A DNA stretch of 64,000 nucleotides, from the NCBI RefSeq assembly GCF_001423125.1, contig NZ_LMNW01000023.1, positions 454,888-518,887 of the forward strand, in the 5' to 3' direction. The notes under the pieces were generated by a model. It searched no databases. It worked only from the letters and a program-made list of their open reading frames with translations, and had not been told where the DNA came from. The stretch comes from Duganella sp. Leaf126 (GTDB lineage Bacteria > Pseudomonadota > Gammaproteobacteria > Burkholderiales > Burkholderiaceae_D). The translations under genes and the position numbers were made by a program. This document shows positions 18,793-29,393 of the stretch, in pieces (positions within the stretch are counted from its first letter, which is position 1; each line of letters starts with the position of its first letter).

Positions 18793-20188
18793 CCTGCGCC
18801 AGCGCCTGATCACCGTGCACCTGCTGGCGATCCTGGCGGCCGTCGGGGCCACGGCGGGCGCCGGCTGGTGGGTGCTGTCGCAATCGGTCAACCGCCAGCT
18901 CGATACCGCGCTGCTGGCGCTGGCCGAAGCCGAGGCGGCGATGCTGACCGACGGCGACGGCGCCGTGATCCGCGTGCACGAGGCGCCGCAAGGCAGCGCC
19001 CCGCCCTCGCTCACCCGGCTCGACCGGCTGGTGCAGATCATCGACCAGCAGGGCTGGATCCTGGCCCGCAGCAGCAACCTGGGCACCGAGGACCTGCCGG
19101 CGTCGTCCCACCTGCTCGACCAGCTGGCGGCCGGCCGCACGGTGTTCGAGACCCTGCCCGACACCAGCGAGGAGCCGCTGCGCATGGTGTCGGTGCCGGC
19201 GCGGGTCAAGGGCCGGCTGTACGCGGTGCAGGTAGCCGGGTCGCTCGACGACGCCAACAGCACGCTGCGCTCGGCGGCGCTGCTGTTTGCCGCGATGGCG
19301 GTGGCGCTGATGGCGGCGCTGGGCTGGGCCGGCGCGCGGCTGTCGCGCAAGCTGTTCGTGGCGATCGAGAACATCGTCGAGCAGGCCGGCCGGATCGAGG
19401 ACAACCACCTGGACCGGCGCCTGCCCCACCCCGGCGGCGACGACGAAATCGGCCACCTGGTAACCACCCTGAACGCCATGCTGGAGCGGATCGAGGGCGC
19501 CTTCGAGACCCAGCGCCGCTTTACTGCCGACGCCTCGCACGAATTGCGCTCGCCGCTCTCGCGCCTGCGCGCCGAGATCGAGATCACGCTGCGCCGCCCG
19601 CGCGAGAGCGGCGACTACGTTGCCGCGCTGCGGTCGTGCCTGGACGAGGTGGAGCGCCTGACCACGCTGGTCGAAGAACTGCTGATGCTGGCGCGGATCG
19701 ACGCCGGCCAGGAGCGCGCGCCCGGTGAGCCGGTGGCGCTGGCCCCGCTGGTGCGCGACACCATCGCGCGCATGGCAGCGCCGGCGCACGAGCGTGGCAT
19801 CGCGCTGACCTGCAGCGGGGCCATCGCCGACGACGTGCGCGTGGACCACGCGGCGCTGGGGCTGGTGCTGCGCAACCTGCTGGAAAACGCCCTGAAATTT
19901 TCGCCGCCGGGCGGATCGATCGAGATCGGCCTGACGCACATCACCGGCACCGGCACCGTGCAGCTCACCGTGGCCGACCAGGGCCCCGGCATCGCCGAGG
20001 CCGAGCTGCCGTATGTGTTCGACCGCTTCTTCCGCGGCACCGGCGCGCGCGCCAGCGCCGATGCCGGTGTGGGCCTGGGACTGGCGCTGTCGCAGTCCAT
20101 CATGCGCGCCAGCGGCGGCACGATCACGGCCGCCAACCGCCCGGGCGGCGGCGCGCTGTTCACCCTCCAACTTAAAGAGACCTCATGA
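18785..20188 (+). CDS. Sensor histidine kinase of metal efflux system 1 (CusS/CzcS-like)
   Basis: A 467-residue inner-membrane kinase: a first helix (about 8-30), a periplasmic sensor loop of about 130 residues, a second helix (about 160-182), a HAMP region, the H-box FTADASHELRSPLSRL, N-box LLENALKFSPPGG and G-boxes DQGPGI and GVGLGLALSQSI. ATG at 18785 was chosen because GGGGGATGCGG lies just upstream; an ATG at 18776 is in frame. It overlaps the regulator stop by 8 bp and the following amidase start by 4 bp. Confidence 0.9.
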   Translation: MLSLRQRLITVHLLAILAAVGATAGAGWWVLSQSVNRQLDTALLALAEAEAAMLTDGDGAVIRVHEAPQGSAPPSLTRLDRLVQIIDQQGWILARSSNLGTEDLPASSHLLDQLAAGRTVFETLPDTSEEPLRMVSVPARVKGRLYAVQVAGSLDDANSTLRSAALLFAAMAVALMAALGWAGARLSRKLFVAIENIVEQAGRIEDNHLDRRLPHPGGDDEIGHLVTTLNAMLERIEGAFETQRRFTADASHELRSPLSRLRAEIEITLRRPRESGDYVAALRSCLDEVERLTTLVEELLMLARIDAGQERAPGEPVALAPLVRDTIARMAAPAHERGIALTCSGAIADDVRVDHAALGLVLRNLLENALKFSPPGGSIEIGLTHITGTGTVQLTVADQGPGIAEAELPYVFDRFFRGTGARASADAGVGLGLALSQSIMRASGGTITAANRPGGGALFTLQLKETS

Positions 20189-21609
20189 CCGCACCGATAC
20201 GGCAGCCCGACGCCGTCAGCCTGCTGGCCACCCTGCGCCAGGGCGCCAGCACCGCCGAACAGCTGGTCGGCCAGCACCTGGACGTGCTGGAACGGCAGCA
20301 GCCGCGCCTCAATGGCGCCACCGCCATCTTCCGCGAACAGGCGTTGCTGCAGGCGCGCCGCCTGGACCGCGAGGGCGACCGGTCGCTGCCGCTGTTCGGG
20401 CTGCCGTGCAGCGTCAAGGAGACGTTCGGCCTGGCCGGACAGGAAGTGACGGCCGGCTCGCGGCGCATGGCGCCCGAGCACCATGCGCAGGATGCGGAGA
20501 TCGTGCGGCGCCTGAAGGCGGCCGGCGCGGTGATCGTCGCCCGCAGCAATGTGCCGGAACTGGCGATGACGGCCGAATCGAATAACCCCCGCTATGGCCG
20601 CACCAATAATCCGCTGGCGCCGGAACGGGTGGCCGGCGGTTCTAGCGGTGGCGAAGGCGCGCTGGTGGGGTCGGGCAGCTCGGTGTTCGGCGTCGGCTCC
20701 GACATTCTCGGCTCGATCAGGATACCGGCAGCGTTTTGCGGCGTGGTCGGTTTCAAGCCGCATTCGGCGGCGGTCGACGGCACCGGCACCTGGCCCACGG
20801 TGACCGGCAACACCCGCAGCTGGCTGGGCCTGGGGCCGCTCACGCGCAGCGTGCGCGACGCCCGCCTCGTGTACGACGTCATTGCGCGCCAGCCGCTGGC
20901 GGCAGCACCTGCGGGGGCCGCAGCATCGGGCCGGCTGGTGACGCCGGCCGGCTTGCCGCTGACACTGCAGGACGCCTGCATCGGCCAGGCGCTGGCGGCA
21001 GCCCGGTCGGCGCTGACGGACAGCGGCTACCGCGAGGAAGTCCAGGATTTTTCGCAGGTGCGGCACCTGTTCCTGCAGATCCCGAAAATCATCCTCGACG
21101 ATTTTTACGACACCTGGATCCGCCTGCTGTCGACGCCGGGCCAGGCGCCGTTTTCGCCATGGCGCGAACTGGCGGCGCAACTGCTGCGCCGGCCCACCAT
21201 CGACAACGGCTTGCTGACCTGGATGCTGATCGCGCCGCTGATGAAACCGCGCCGCCAGGCTACTGCCTCCCGCATCGCCGCCGACTACGCCAGCGCGCGC
21301 GCCCATTTCCATGCCATGCTCGGTGCGGACGGCGTGCTGGTGCTGCCGACCCTGGGCCTGCTGGCGCCGCACCACGGCAAGATGAACCGGCAATCGCTGA
21401 AACCGGGCGTCAACGGCCTGTTTACCGCCCACACGCTGGGCAACTACCTCGACCTGCCGGCCATCGCCATCCCGGCATGGAACTTCCGCGACCCGGCCAC
21501 CGGCCTGCCGCCGAGCATCTCCGTGCTGTGCGCCCCGGGCGCCGAAAGCCAGCTGTTCGCTGCCGCCGACGCGATCGAAACCGCCCTCAACCCGCCCTTA
21601 CCGGGTTGA
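20185..21609 (+). CDS. Amidase signature family protein
   Basis: A 474-residue cytoplasmic hydrolase of the amidase signature family, which cleaves amide bonds with a Ser-cisSer-Lys triad. The Lys is in CSVKETFGLAG (about residue 76), and the Gly/Ser-rich core includes GGSSGGEGALVGSG (about 152-165) and GSDILGSIRIP (about 173), which supply the two Ser. The real substrate is unknown; GatA can be ruled out because no gatC or gatB is nearby. The start ATG overlaps the kinase stop as ATGA, so it is cotranscribed with a metal-sensing system, an unusual pairing. The 3' end overlaps the convergent EAL gene by 12 bp. Confidence 0.88.
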   Translation: MTAPIRQPDAVSLLATLRQGASTAEQLVGQHLDVLERQQPRLNGATAIFREQALLQARRLDREGDRSLPLFGLPCSVKETFGLAGQEVTAGSRRMAPEHHAQDAEIVRRLKAAGAVIVARSNVPELAMTAESNNPRYGRTNNPLAPERVAGGSSGGEGALVGSGSSVFGVGSDILGSIRIPAAFCGVVGFKPHSAAVDGTGTWPTVTGNTRSWLGLGPLTRSVRDARLVYDVIARQPLAAAPAGAAASGRLVTPAGLPLTLQDACIGQALAAARSALTDSGYREEVQDFSQVRHLFLQIPKIILDDFYDTWIRLLSTPGQAPFSPWRELAAQLLRRPTIDNGLLTWMLIAPLMKPRRQATASRIAADYASARAHFHAMLGADGVLVLPTLGLLAPHHGKMNRQSLKPGVNGLFTAHTLGNYLDLPAIAIPAWNFRDPATGLPPSISVLCAPGAESQLFAAADAIETALNPPLPG

Positions 21610-23385
21610 GTCGGGGTTCAGCCAGCCGGCCAGCTGCGCGGCCGGCATGGGGCGGGCGATCCAGTAACCCTGGCCTTCGTCGCAGCCCCAGCTGGCCAGC
21701 AATTCATACGCTTGCGCGGTCTCGATGCCCTCGGCCACCACGCGGTGGCCAAACTCGTGGCCGAGCCGTATCATCGCGCACAGAATGGTCACGTCGTGCA
21801 TATTGGCCGGCAGCGAGCGCACGAAGGACTGGTCCAGCTTGAGCGTGGTGGCGGGGATTTGCTTGAGATAGCTGAAATTGCTGTAACCGATGCCGAAGTC
21901 GTCGATCGCGATCTGCAGGCCCAGTGCGCGCAGCCGGCGCAGCTGCATGCCGACATGAAATGCATCATCGGCGACGGCGCTCTCGGTGAACTCGATTTCG
22001 ATCAGCGCCGGGTCGAGACGACTGTGTGCCAGCAGGCTGGCCAGCATGTCGGCAAAGCCGGGCGTGGCCAGGTCCAGGGCCGAGACGTTGAGCGACACCG
22101 TCAGCCGCCAGCCGGCGTCCTGCCATTGCTGCGCCTGGGCCAGCGCCGCGCGCACCACCCACGCCGTGATGTCGCCGATCAGCGCGGTCTTTTCCGCCAG
22201 CGGAATGAACTCGGCAGGGCTGATCGCGCCCAGTTCCGGATGGTTCCAGCGCAGCAGCGCCTCGACGCCCGTGCACGTACCGTCGGCCAGGTCCACGCGC
22301 GGCTGGTAGTGCAACTGCAGCTGGTCGTCGGCGCCGAGCGCGCCGGGGATCGCCGCCAGGATGCGAAACGCGCGCTGCTGCGCGACATCGAGCTGCGGGT
22401 GGTAGATGGCCCAGGGCCGGTGCGCCGCGCGCGCGTGGGCCAGTGCCGCGCCGAGGGCGCGCGACGTATCGGCCAGCGCGGCATTGGGCGCCGCCAGCGA
22501 CACCGCGCCGAGCGTGATGGCCGGCGCATGGGGGATGCCCTGGTGCGCCGACGGCGCGCACAGGCGCTGCTGCAACAGGCCCATTTTTTCTTCCAGCGCC
22601 GCCTCGTGCTCGGCTGCCAGCACGCAGGCGATCACCGTGCTGTCGATGCGGTACACGGGTGCGGGACCGATGGTCTGCGCCACGCGCTGCGCTGCCGCGC
22701 GCACAAACCCGTCGGCGTAATCGGCGCCGAATGCCGACTGCATCTGCTGCAGGTAGGCCGGGCTGCAGACGTCGATGGCGACAGCGTACAGGCGGCGACC
22801 GTCGTCCGGCACGTCGGCCACCCACAGCGCCACGTCTTCCAGGAAGCGGGTGCGGTTGGGCAGCTGGGTAAGCGGATCGGTATAGCCGATGCTGCGCAGG
22901 GTTTCGACGCGCATCATGGCCAGCCGCGCAAACTGGCGCAACAGCTTGATCTGGCCGGCGTCGAACCCGTCGCGCGTGCTGGGATCGAGCACGCAGAAGG
23001 TGCCCAGGCACAGGCCATCCTGGGTGATCAGCGGTGCGCCGGCGTAAAAGCGCAGATACGGCGCGCCGGTCACCAGCGGATTGTCGACGAAGCGTTCGTC
23101 CTGCAAGGCGTCGAGCACCACCAGCGGCTCGGGATTGAGCAGCGCCCAGGCACAAAAGGCGTGCGAGCGCGGCGTTTCGCGGACATCCAGACCGACGCGC
23201 GACTTGAACCACTGGCGCCCTTCGTCGACCAGCGAGATCAGCGCCATCGAGGTACCGAAGACCTGCGAGGCGAGCAAGGTCATCTCGTCAAACGTGGGGT
23301 CGCTGGGCGTATCGAGCAGGCATAAGCCGTGCAACGCCCTGAGGCGCTCGACCTCGCTGCGGGGGACTGGTGGAGAAATAGGCAT
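21598..23385 (-). CDS. GAF-(degenerate GGDEF)-EAL cyclic di-GMP phosphodiesterase
   Basis: A 595-residue soluble protein. Residues about 20-165 form a GAF sensor domain. Residues about 170-320 resemble a diguanylate cyclase, but the GGDEF signature is replaced (YRIDSTVIACVL), so it should not make c-di-GMP. The EAL domain (about 335-590) keeps the catalytic set: GVEALLRW, SLNVSALDL, IEFTESAV, IDDFGIGYSNFSYLKQ, LKLDQSFV and VAEGIE. It is therefore probably an active phosphodiesterase tuned by the GAF domain. The start ATG at 23385 gives MPISPPVPRSEVERL, the usual opening of this GAF family. Confidence 0.9.
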   Translation of the reverse strand: MPISPPVPRSEVERLRALHGLCLLDTPSDPTFDEMTLLASQVFGTSMALISLVDEGRQWFKSRVGLDVRETPRSHAFCAWALLNPEPLVVLDALQDERFVDNPLVTGAPYLRFYAGAPLITQDGLCLGTFCVLDPSTRDGFDAGQIKLLRQFARLAMMRVETLRSIGYTDPLTQLPNRTRFLEDVALWVADVPDDGRRLYAVAIDVCSPAYLQQMQSAFGADYADGFVRAAAQRVAQTIGPAPVYRIDSTVIACVLAAEHEAALEEKMGLLQQRLCAPSAHQGIPHAPAITLGAVSLAAPNAALADTSRALGAALAHARAAHRPWAIYHPQLDVAQQRAFRILAAIPGALGADDQLQLHYQPRVDLADGTCTGVEALLRWNHPELGAISPAEFIPLAEKTALIGDITAWVVRAALAQAQQWQDAGWRLTVSLNVSALDLATPGFADMLASLLAHSRLDPALIEIEFTESAVADDAFHVGMQLRRLRALGLQIAIDDFGIGYSNFSYLKQIPATTLKLDQSFVRSLPANMHDVTILCAMIRLGHEFGHRVVAEGIETAQAYELLASWGCDEGQGYWIARPMPAAQLAGWLNPDSTR

Positions 23386-23474
23386 GGGACGATTGTAGCG
23401 CAAGCACCAGAAAATTACCTGAAAACAATACCATTAACCTGGTATAACATCCGCGCCACTCCGGCAAGCGCCCG

Positions 23475-25529
23475 TCAAGCCAGCGTCGCCACCAGCGCCA
23501 CCAGCTTGGCCGGGTCGATCGGCTTGACGAAGTGGTGGTCGAAACCGGCGGCAGTGGCTTGCTGCCTGGCCTGCGCGTCGCCGTAGCCGGTGACGGCGAT
23601 CAGCACCAGGCCAGCGAGTTCCGGCGTGGCGCGCAGGCGGCGCGCCAGTTCGTAGCCGTCCATGCCGGGCAGGCCGATGTCGAGCAGGCAGACATGCGGC
23701 CGGAACGCCAGCGCCTTCTGCACCACGTGCGCCGGCTCCTCCTCGATCAGCACGGCGTGGCCGTGGATCTCCAGGAACATGGCCAGCATGGCGGCAGCGT
23801 CCTCGTTGTCGTCGACGACCATGGCGCGCAGCGCGTGGCTGGCCGCGCCAGCCGGTGGCACACCGGAGCTTGCAGCCGCTGGCCCATCCTCTGCCGCCAC
23901 AGCGGCCGCCGCACCACCTGCCGTAGGGGCGTCTTCCGCAGCTCCGTCAGCCGCTTCTGCCGCCAGCTGCGGCAGCACGATGGTGAAGCGGCTGCCCTGG
24001 CCCAGGCCCGCGCTTTGCGCCTCCACCGTGCCGCCGTGCAGTTCGACCAGGCTTTTTACCAGCGCCAGGCCGATACCGAGGCCGCCCTGCGAGCGGTCGG
24101 TTTCGCGCTCGGCCTGGACGAACAGGTCGAACGCGTGGGCCAGCACGTCGGCCGTCATGCCGATGCCGTTGTCGATCACGGCCAGCTTGACGCGGGCGCC
24201 GTCGGCATCGAGGCGCAGCATGATGTCGCCGCCGCCCGGCGTGTACTTGACCGCGTTGCTCAGCAGGTTGGCCAGCACCTGCACCAGGCGCTTGGCGTCG
24301 CCCGTCACCAGCACCGGCGCCGGCGGCGTGCTGACGGTCAGCAGGTGGCCGTGGCTGTCGATCAGCGGCCGCACCTGCTCGATGGCGTCGGCCACCACGC
24401 GCAGCAGGTCGGTGGCACTGGTGTTCAGGGGGATCATGCCGCGCGTGACGCGCGAGACATCGAGCAGGTCGTCGATCAGGCCCGTGATGTGGCGCACCTG
24501 GCGGCCGATCACCGCGCTGGCGTGCTGCACCCGTGCGGCATTGGTCCCCGGCTGCTGCAGCAGTTCGGCCGCGGCCGAGATGGGCGCCAGCGGGTTGCGC
24601 AGCTCGTGCGCCAGCATGGCCAGGAATTCATCCTTGCGGCGGTCGGCCGTGCGCAGGGCCTGCTCGCTGCGGATGCGGTCGCTTACGTCGCGGAACATCA
24701 GCGCCACCATCAGCTCGTCCCTCGGTCCCACCGGCGTCGCGTACACCTCGAACCAGCGGTTCATCGGCGCCGACCCTTCCAGGAAGCGCACCGATTCGCC
24801 GGTCAGCGCTACCTTGCCATAGGTCTGGAACCAGCGTTCTTCGAGGCCGGGCACCAGATGGCGCGCGGTCTTGCCGACCACGTCCAGCAGGCCGGTCTGA
24901 CGTTCGAACGCCGGGTTCACTTCCAGGAAGCGGTAGTCGGCCGGCTGGCCGGCGTCGTCGAGCATGATGCGGATCACGGCCAGCCCTTCGTCCATCGATT
25001 CGACCACCGTCACATACGACTGCTTGAGCAGCTGGCGCGTGCGCATGTCGTGGGTCACGTCGGTACACACAACCAGCACGCCGCGCACGCCCTCTTCATC
25101 CTCGATCGGGCTGTAGCCATAGGTCCAGTAACGGTCCTCGCGCTTGCCGTTGCGGGTCAGCGGCACCAGCGCGTTCTCGTGCCAGGTAGGGCTGCCGCCG
25201 GCCATCACCGCAGCCAGTTCCGGGCCGATGATGTGCCATGCCTCGTTCCAGCACTCGGCGCCGCGCTGGCCCAGCGACGCGGGATGGCGGTCGGCGCCCA
25301 GCGTGCGGCGGTAGGCGTCGTTGTAGAACTGGTAAAGGTCGTCCCCCCAGAAGATGAACATCGGGTGGTTGCTGGCCAAAACCAGGCGCAGCGTGGATTT
25401 GAGCAGCGACGACCAGCCGGCGGGTGGTCCGAGCGGGTGGGCGCTCCAGTCATGATCGCGCGTGAGTACGCCCATTTCACCGCCGCCATCGAGAAAACCG
25501 GGCCGGCCATGCGCGCTGTTCCAGATCAT
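23475..25529 (-). CDS. PAS-type hybrid sensor histidine kinase with C-terminal receiver
   Basis: A 684-residue soluble kinase without obvious membrane segments. Two PAS-like regions (about 25-165 and 180-300) are followed by the H-box MLAHELRNPLAPISA, N-box LLSNAVKYTPGGG and G-boxes DNGIGM and GLGIGLALVKSLVELHGG. After an Ala-rich linker a receiver domain (about 570-680) carries the acceptor Asp in CLLDIGLPGMDG and Lys in FVKPID. ATG at 25529 has GGAG seven bases upstream. An open frame continues further upstream but runs antisense to the superoxide dismutase gene and was not used. No dedicated partner regulator is adjacent. Confidence 0.9.
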   Translation of the reverse strand: MIWNSAHGRPGFLDGGGEMGVLTRDHDWSAHPLGPPAGWSSLLKSTLRLVLASNHPMFIFWGDDLYQFYNDAYRRTLGADRHPASLGQRGAECWNEAWHIIGPELAAVMAGGSPTWHENALVPLTRNGKREDRYWTYGYSPIEDEEGVRGVLVVCTDVTHDMRTRQLLKQSYVTVVESMDEGLAVIRIMLDDAGQPADYRFLEVNPAFERQTGLLDVVGKTARHLVPGLEERWFQTYGKVALTGESVRFLEGSAPMNRWFEVYATPVGPRDELMVALMFRDVSDRIRSEQALRTADRRKDEFLAMLAHELRNPLAPISAAAELLQQPGTNAARVQHASAVIGRQVRHITGLIDDLLDVSRVTRGMIPLNTSATDLLRVVADAIEQVRPLIDSHGHLLTVSTPPAPVLVTGDAKRLVQVLANLLSNAVKYTPGGGDIMLRLDADGARVKLAVIDNGIGMTADVLAHAFDLFVQAERETDRSQGGLGIGLALVKSLVELHGGTVEAQSAGLGQGSRFTIVLPQLAAEAADGAAEDAPTAGGAAAAVAAEDGPAAASSGVPPAGAASHALRAMVVDDNEDAAAMLAMFLEIHGHAVLIEEEPAHVVQKALAFRPHVCLLDIGLPGMDGYELARRLRATPELAGLVLIAVTGYGDAQARQQATAAGFDHHFVKPIDPAKLVALVATLA

Positions 25530-25664
25530 TGCCAAACTCCACGTGATTAGTAAGGGCAATCTTACCATGCGGCACACGGGTGACCAGGCAGACGGCAGGG
25601 CCGCAGCGATTCTGGTATTGTCGATAGCACCATAAACGCTTGCCTTGCCTGAAAGGAGTTCCAG

Positions 25665-26294
<630 letters not shown>

Positions 26295-26381
26295 GCTGCC
26301 CGTTGGCTGTCAGGCAGGCTGTTGTAGGCCACAGCCATTGTTTCGTGATGAAATACTTTTCGTAGGGAAATGCCTTATACT

Positions 26382-26454
26382 CGGGAGGTCTGGGCTCACC
26401 CCAGGCGCCCTCCCGGCACCGCCCCCGCCGTTTTTGAAGTCTTCATGAAAACGG
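26382..26454. repeat. Two strong inverted repeats between sodA and the chemoreceptor gene
   Basis: First repeat: CGGGAGG (26382-26388) pairs with CCTCCCG (26409-26415), with an inner CTGGG/CCCAG stem. Second repeat: arms CCGTTTT and AAAACGG flank the palindrome TGAAGTCTTCA (26435-26445), ending eight bases before the chemoreceptor start. A TATACT at 26376-26381 abuts the first repeat. The first may end sodA transcripts; the second could be an operator or mRNA hairpin. Confidence 0.55.
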
Positions 26455-26461
26455 TAAACGT

Positions 26462-28033
26462 ATGAAATTCGGCAATCTCAAAATCGGTGTCCGGCTCGGA
26501 TTACTCTCCGGCCTCTTCTTCATCGCCTTGTTAATCGTGGGCTGGGTCGGCTGGCGTGCGCTCGACGCCGGCAATACCCGCGCCAGTGCCGCGATGGCGC
26601 GCCTGGTGGCCATGGGCCAGGCCAGCGATGCGGCGCGCAGCGCGCAGGTGGAATTCAAGATCCAGGTCCAGGAATGGAAGAATATTCTGGTCCGCGGCAA
26701 GAATCCCGAAACATTCGACAAGTACCGCGCGGCGTTTGTCAAAAGCGGTGAGAGTACCCATGCGGAACTGGCGCGCCTCGGGACCCTGCTCGACAAGCTC
26801 GGTATTGCCACACCGCTGGTGGCCGATGCACAGCGCACCCAGGAAACCCTGACCAGCCGCTACCTGACGGCATTGCAGCAGTTCGACCCGTCCCAGGCCG
26901 CACCGGCCGACAAGGTCGATGCGCTGGTAAAGGGCATGGACCGCGAACCGAAGCGCAAGATCGACGACATCGTCGCCCATATCGGCAAGGAGGCGCAGGA
27001 TGTCGCGCACCAGATCGAAGCCGAGAATGCGGCCGCGCACCGGCGCGCCACGCTGACCATCGTCGTGGCGCTGGCGCTGGTGCTGGCGGTCGGCTCGGGC
27101 ACCGTGGTGTGGCTGATCCGCAGCATTACGCTGCCTTTGTATGCGGCAGTCTCGGTGGCGCAGACGGTTGCCGCAGGCGACCTGCGCACCGAGGTGCGGG
27201 CCGACACCACCGACGAAATCGGCGACTTGCTGCATGCGCTCAGGCAGATGCAGGACAACCTGTCCGGCATCGTGGGCCGGGTCCGCGACGGCACGGTGGC
27301 GATCCATGCAGCATCGACCGAAATCGCCACCGGCAACCTCGACCTGTCTTCGCGCACCGAGCAGCAGGCCGGCGCGCTGGAGGAAACGGCAGCATCGATG
27401 GTAGAGCTGACCAGCACCGTCAAGCAAAACAACGACAACGCCAACCAGGCCGGCCAGCTGGCCGACAACGCCTCGGCGATCGCCATCAGGGGCGGTCAGG
27501 CAGTGGAGCAAATGGTCACCACCATGACGGCGATCAGTGCCTCGTCGAGCAAGATCGTCGACATCATTGCCACCATCGACGGCATCGCGTTCCAGACCAA
27601 TATCCTGGCGCTGAACGCGGCCGTGGAAGCAGCGCGCGCCGGCGAGCAGGGGCGCGGTTTCGCGGTGGTCGCCACCGAGGTGCGCAACCTGGCGCAGCGC
27701 TCGGCGACGGCAGCGCAGGAAATCAAGGTGCTGATCAACGATTCGGTCGGCCGTATCGCCTCCGGCAGCGAGCTGGCCGCCGTGGTCGGCGCGACCATGG
27801 GCGATGTCGTGGCCAGCGTGCAGCGGGTGACATCGGTGATCGCCGAGATCACCGTCGCCGGACAGGAGCAGACCGACGGCATCGCCCAGATCAGTTCCGC
27901 CATCAGTCACATGGACGGCGTCACGCAGCAGAACGCCGCCCTGGTGGAAGAAGCGGCGGCAGCAGCGGACGCGCTGCAGCAACAGGCCGCCACCCTGGCG
28001 CAGGCGGTCAGCGTGTTCAAGCTGGCGGCCTAG
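26462..28033 (+). CDS. Methyl-accepting chemotaxis protein
   Basis: A 523-residue transmembrane chemoreceptor. It has an N-terminal helix (about 12-30), a periplasmic sensing region of about 160 residues rich in predicted helix (a four-helix bundle type), a second membrane helix (about 197-218), a HAMP domain and a cytoplasmic signalling coil. The hairpin tip [26 protein letters not shown] is cited here only by its ends: [11 protein letters not shown] and [13 protein letters not shown] (about 375-400), the CheA/CheW contact region. No C-terminal CheR-docking pentapeptide is present (it ends VSVFKLAA). The ligand is unknown. The 3' end overlaps the convergent kinase gene by 17 bp. Confidence 0.93.
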   Translation: MKFGNLKIGVRLGLLSGLFFIALLIVGWVGWRALDAGNTRASAAMARLVAMGQASDAARSAQVEFKIQVQEWKNILVRGKNPETFDKYRAAFVKSGESTHAELARLGTLLDKLGIATPLVADAQRTQETLTSRYLTALQQFDPSQAAPADKVDALVKGMDREPKRKIDDIVAHIGKEAQDVAHQIEAENAAAHRRATLTIVVALALVLAVGSGTVVWLIRSITLPLYAAVSVAQTVAAGDLRTEVRADTTDEIGDLLHALRQMQDNLSGIVGRVRDGTVAIHAASTEIATGNLDLSSRTEQQAGALEETAASMVELTSTVKQNNDNANQAGQLADNASAIAIRGGQAVEQMVTTMTAISASSSKIVDIIATIDGIAFQTNILALNAAVEAARAGEQGRGFAVVATEVRNLAQRSATAAQEIKVLINDSVGRIASGSELAAVVGATMGDVVASVQRVTSVIAEITVAGQEQTDGIAQISSAISHMDGVTQQNAALVEEAAAAADALQQQAATLAQAVSVFKLAA

Positions 28034-29393
28034 CGCCGGCCACCGCGGGAAATGCCACGATGACCCGCAGTCCCGTCGCCGACAGCGGCGCCTGGTCGAA
28101 CCTGACCGCGGCGCCGGCCTTGTCGGCCACCGCCTTGACGATGGCCAGGCCCAGCCCCGACCCGGTATTCTCGCTACCGTCCAGGATGCGGTAGAACGCG
28201 TCGAACACCCGTTCGCGCTCCGGCTGCGGGATGCCGGGACCGCTGTCATCGACGATCAGCTCCACGCCGCCGTCATGGCTGCGGAACGACACATCGACAC
28301 GGCCGCCGGGCGGGGTGTAACGCAGGGCATTGTCCACCAGGTTTTTCACCAGCATGGTCAGCGCCAGCGGCGGCGCCGCCACCAGCGCATCGTCGCCGCT
28401 CAGCACCCCGAGATCGATGGCGCGCTGCTCGGCCAGCGGATACAGGTCTTCGATCACGGCCCGCACCACCTGCTGCAGCGATACCGCCATGGCGGCAGCA
28501 GCACCAGCACCAGCAGCGCCGGCAGCTTCCGGCGCCCCCTGCTGCGAACGGGCCAGCGCCAACAGCTGGTCGAGCATGGCGCGCGTGCGCTGCAAGCCTG
28601 CCGCCAGGGTCTGCATGCGGCGGCGTGCCTCGTCCGGCATGTCGGCAGCGGCCAGCCGCTCCGTCTGCAGCGACATCGCGGTCAGCGGCGAGCGCAGTTC
28701 GTGGGCGGCGTCCGCCACGAAGCGGCGCTGCGCCTGCATGGCCGCATTCACCCGCGTCAGCAGGCGGTTGATCTCGGCCACCAGCGGCTGCACCTCGTCC
28801 GGCAAGCCGGCGGCGTCGAGCTGGCGCAGATCGTCGTGGGCGCGGGCGCCCGCCTCGGCAGCCAGCACCCGCAACGGCCCGAACAGTTTGCGGATCAGCC
28901 AGTGCACCAGCAGCGGCAGCAGCGCTGCCAGCAGCGCAAACGGGATCAGTGCGCGCACGGCGTTGTTGATCGCCACCGCATTGCGCACCCGGGTCTGCTG
29001 GGCCACGGCCAGGCGCACGCCGTTGCCGTCGGTACGGACGAACACGCGCCACGAGTCCTGGTCCAGCTCCACCGTTTGCAGACCGTCCAGCAGCGGCGTG
29101 GCAAATACCGGCAGCCCGTCGTAGGCTTCCGGTTCGCCCGGCGTGGGGTTGAGGAAGCGCACCACGATGCGCTCGTCGAGCGTGATGCCGCTGATTTTCT
29201 GCCGCGCGGCCAGCGTGACCGGCCCGGTTTGCAGGCGGCCGATCAGGTGGGCGATCTGGCGCAGCTGCTTGTCCTGCGCGATGTGGGCGTCGTTCCACGA
29301 AGCGATCAGCGTGAACAGGGCGGCGGTGCCGGCCATCAGCACCACGGCCAGCGCGATCGAGGCCGACAGCCGGTACTGGAGCGAGGTATTCAT
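28017..29393 (-). CDS. Sensor histidine kinase (QseC/TctE-like)
   Basis: A 458-residue inner-membrane kinase. A first helix (about 10-30), a periplasmic domain of about 110 residues, a second helix (about 145-165), a HAMP-like linker, H-box [16 protein letters not shown]-box [13 protein letters not shown] and G-boxes DSGPGIP and [12 protein letters not shown]. The start ATG at 29393 overlaps the response regulator stop by 4 bp, so it is the sensor of that pair. An Ala/Gly-rich insertion ([15 protein letters not shown]) sits between the dimerisation and ATPase domains. The stimulus is unknown. Confidence 0.9.
   Translation of the reverse strand: MNTSLQYRLSASIALAVVLMAGTAALFTLIASWNDAHIAQDKQLRQIAHLIGRLQTGPVTLAARQKISGITLDERIVVRFLNPTPGEPEAYDGLPVFATPLLDGLQTVELDQDSWRVFVRTDGNGVRLAVAQQTRVRNAVAINNAVRALIPFALLAALLPLLVHWLIRKLFGPLRVLAAEAGARAHDDLRQLDAAGLPDEVQPLVAEINRLLTRVNAAMQAQRRFVADAAHELRSPLTAMSLQTERLAAADMPDEARRRMQTLAAGLQRTRAMLDQLLALARSQQGAPEAAGAAGAGAAAAMAVSLQQVVRAVIEDLYPLAEQRAIDLGVLSGDDALVAAPPLALTMLVKNLVDNALRYTPPGGRVDVSFRSHDGGVELIVDDSGPGIPQPERERVFDAFYRILDGSENTGSGLGLAIVKAVADKAGAAVRFDQAPLSATGLRVIVAFPAVAGARPPA

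Noticed and set aside
20185..21609. GatA subunit of glutamyl-tRNA amidotransferase
   Set aside because: The sequence has the general amidase signature but no gatC/gatB neighbours, and the context is a metal sensor operon.
21598..23385. Active diguanylate cyclase in the EAL protein
   Set aside because: The GGDEF signature residues are replaced, so only the phosphodiesterase half is expected to work.
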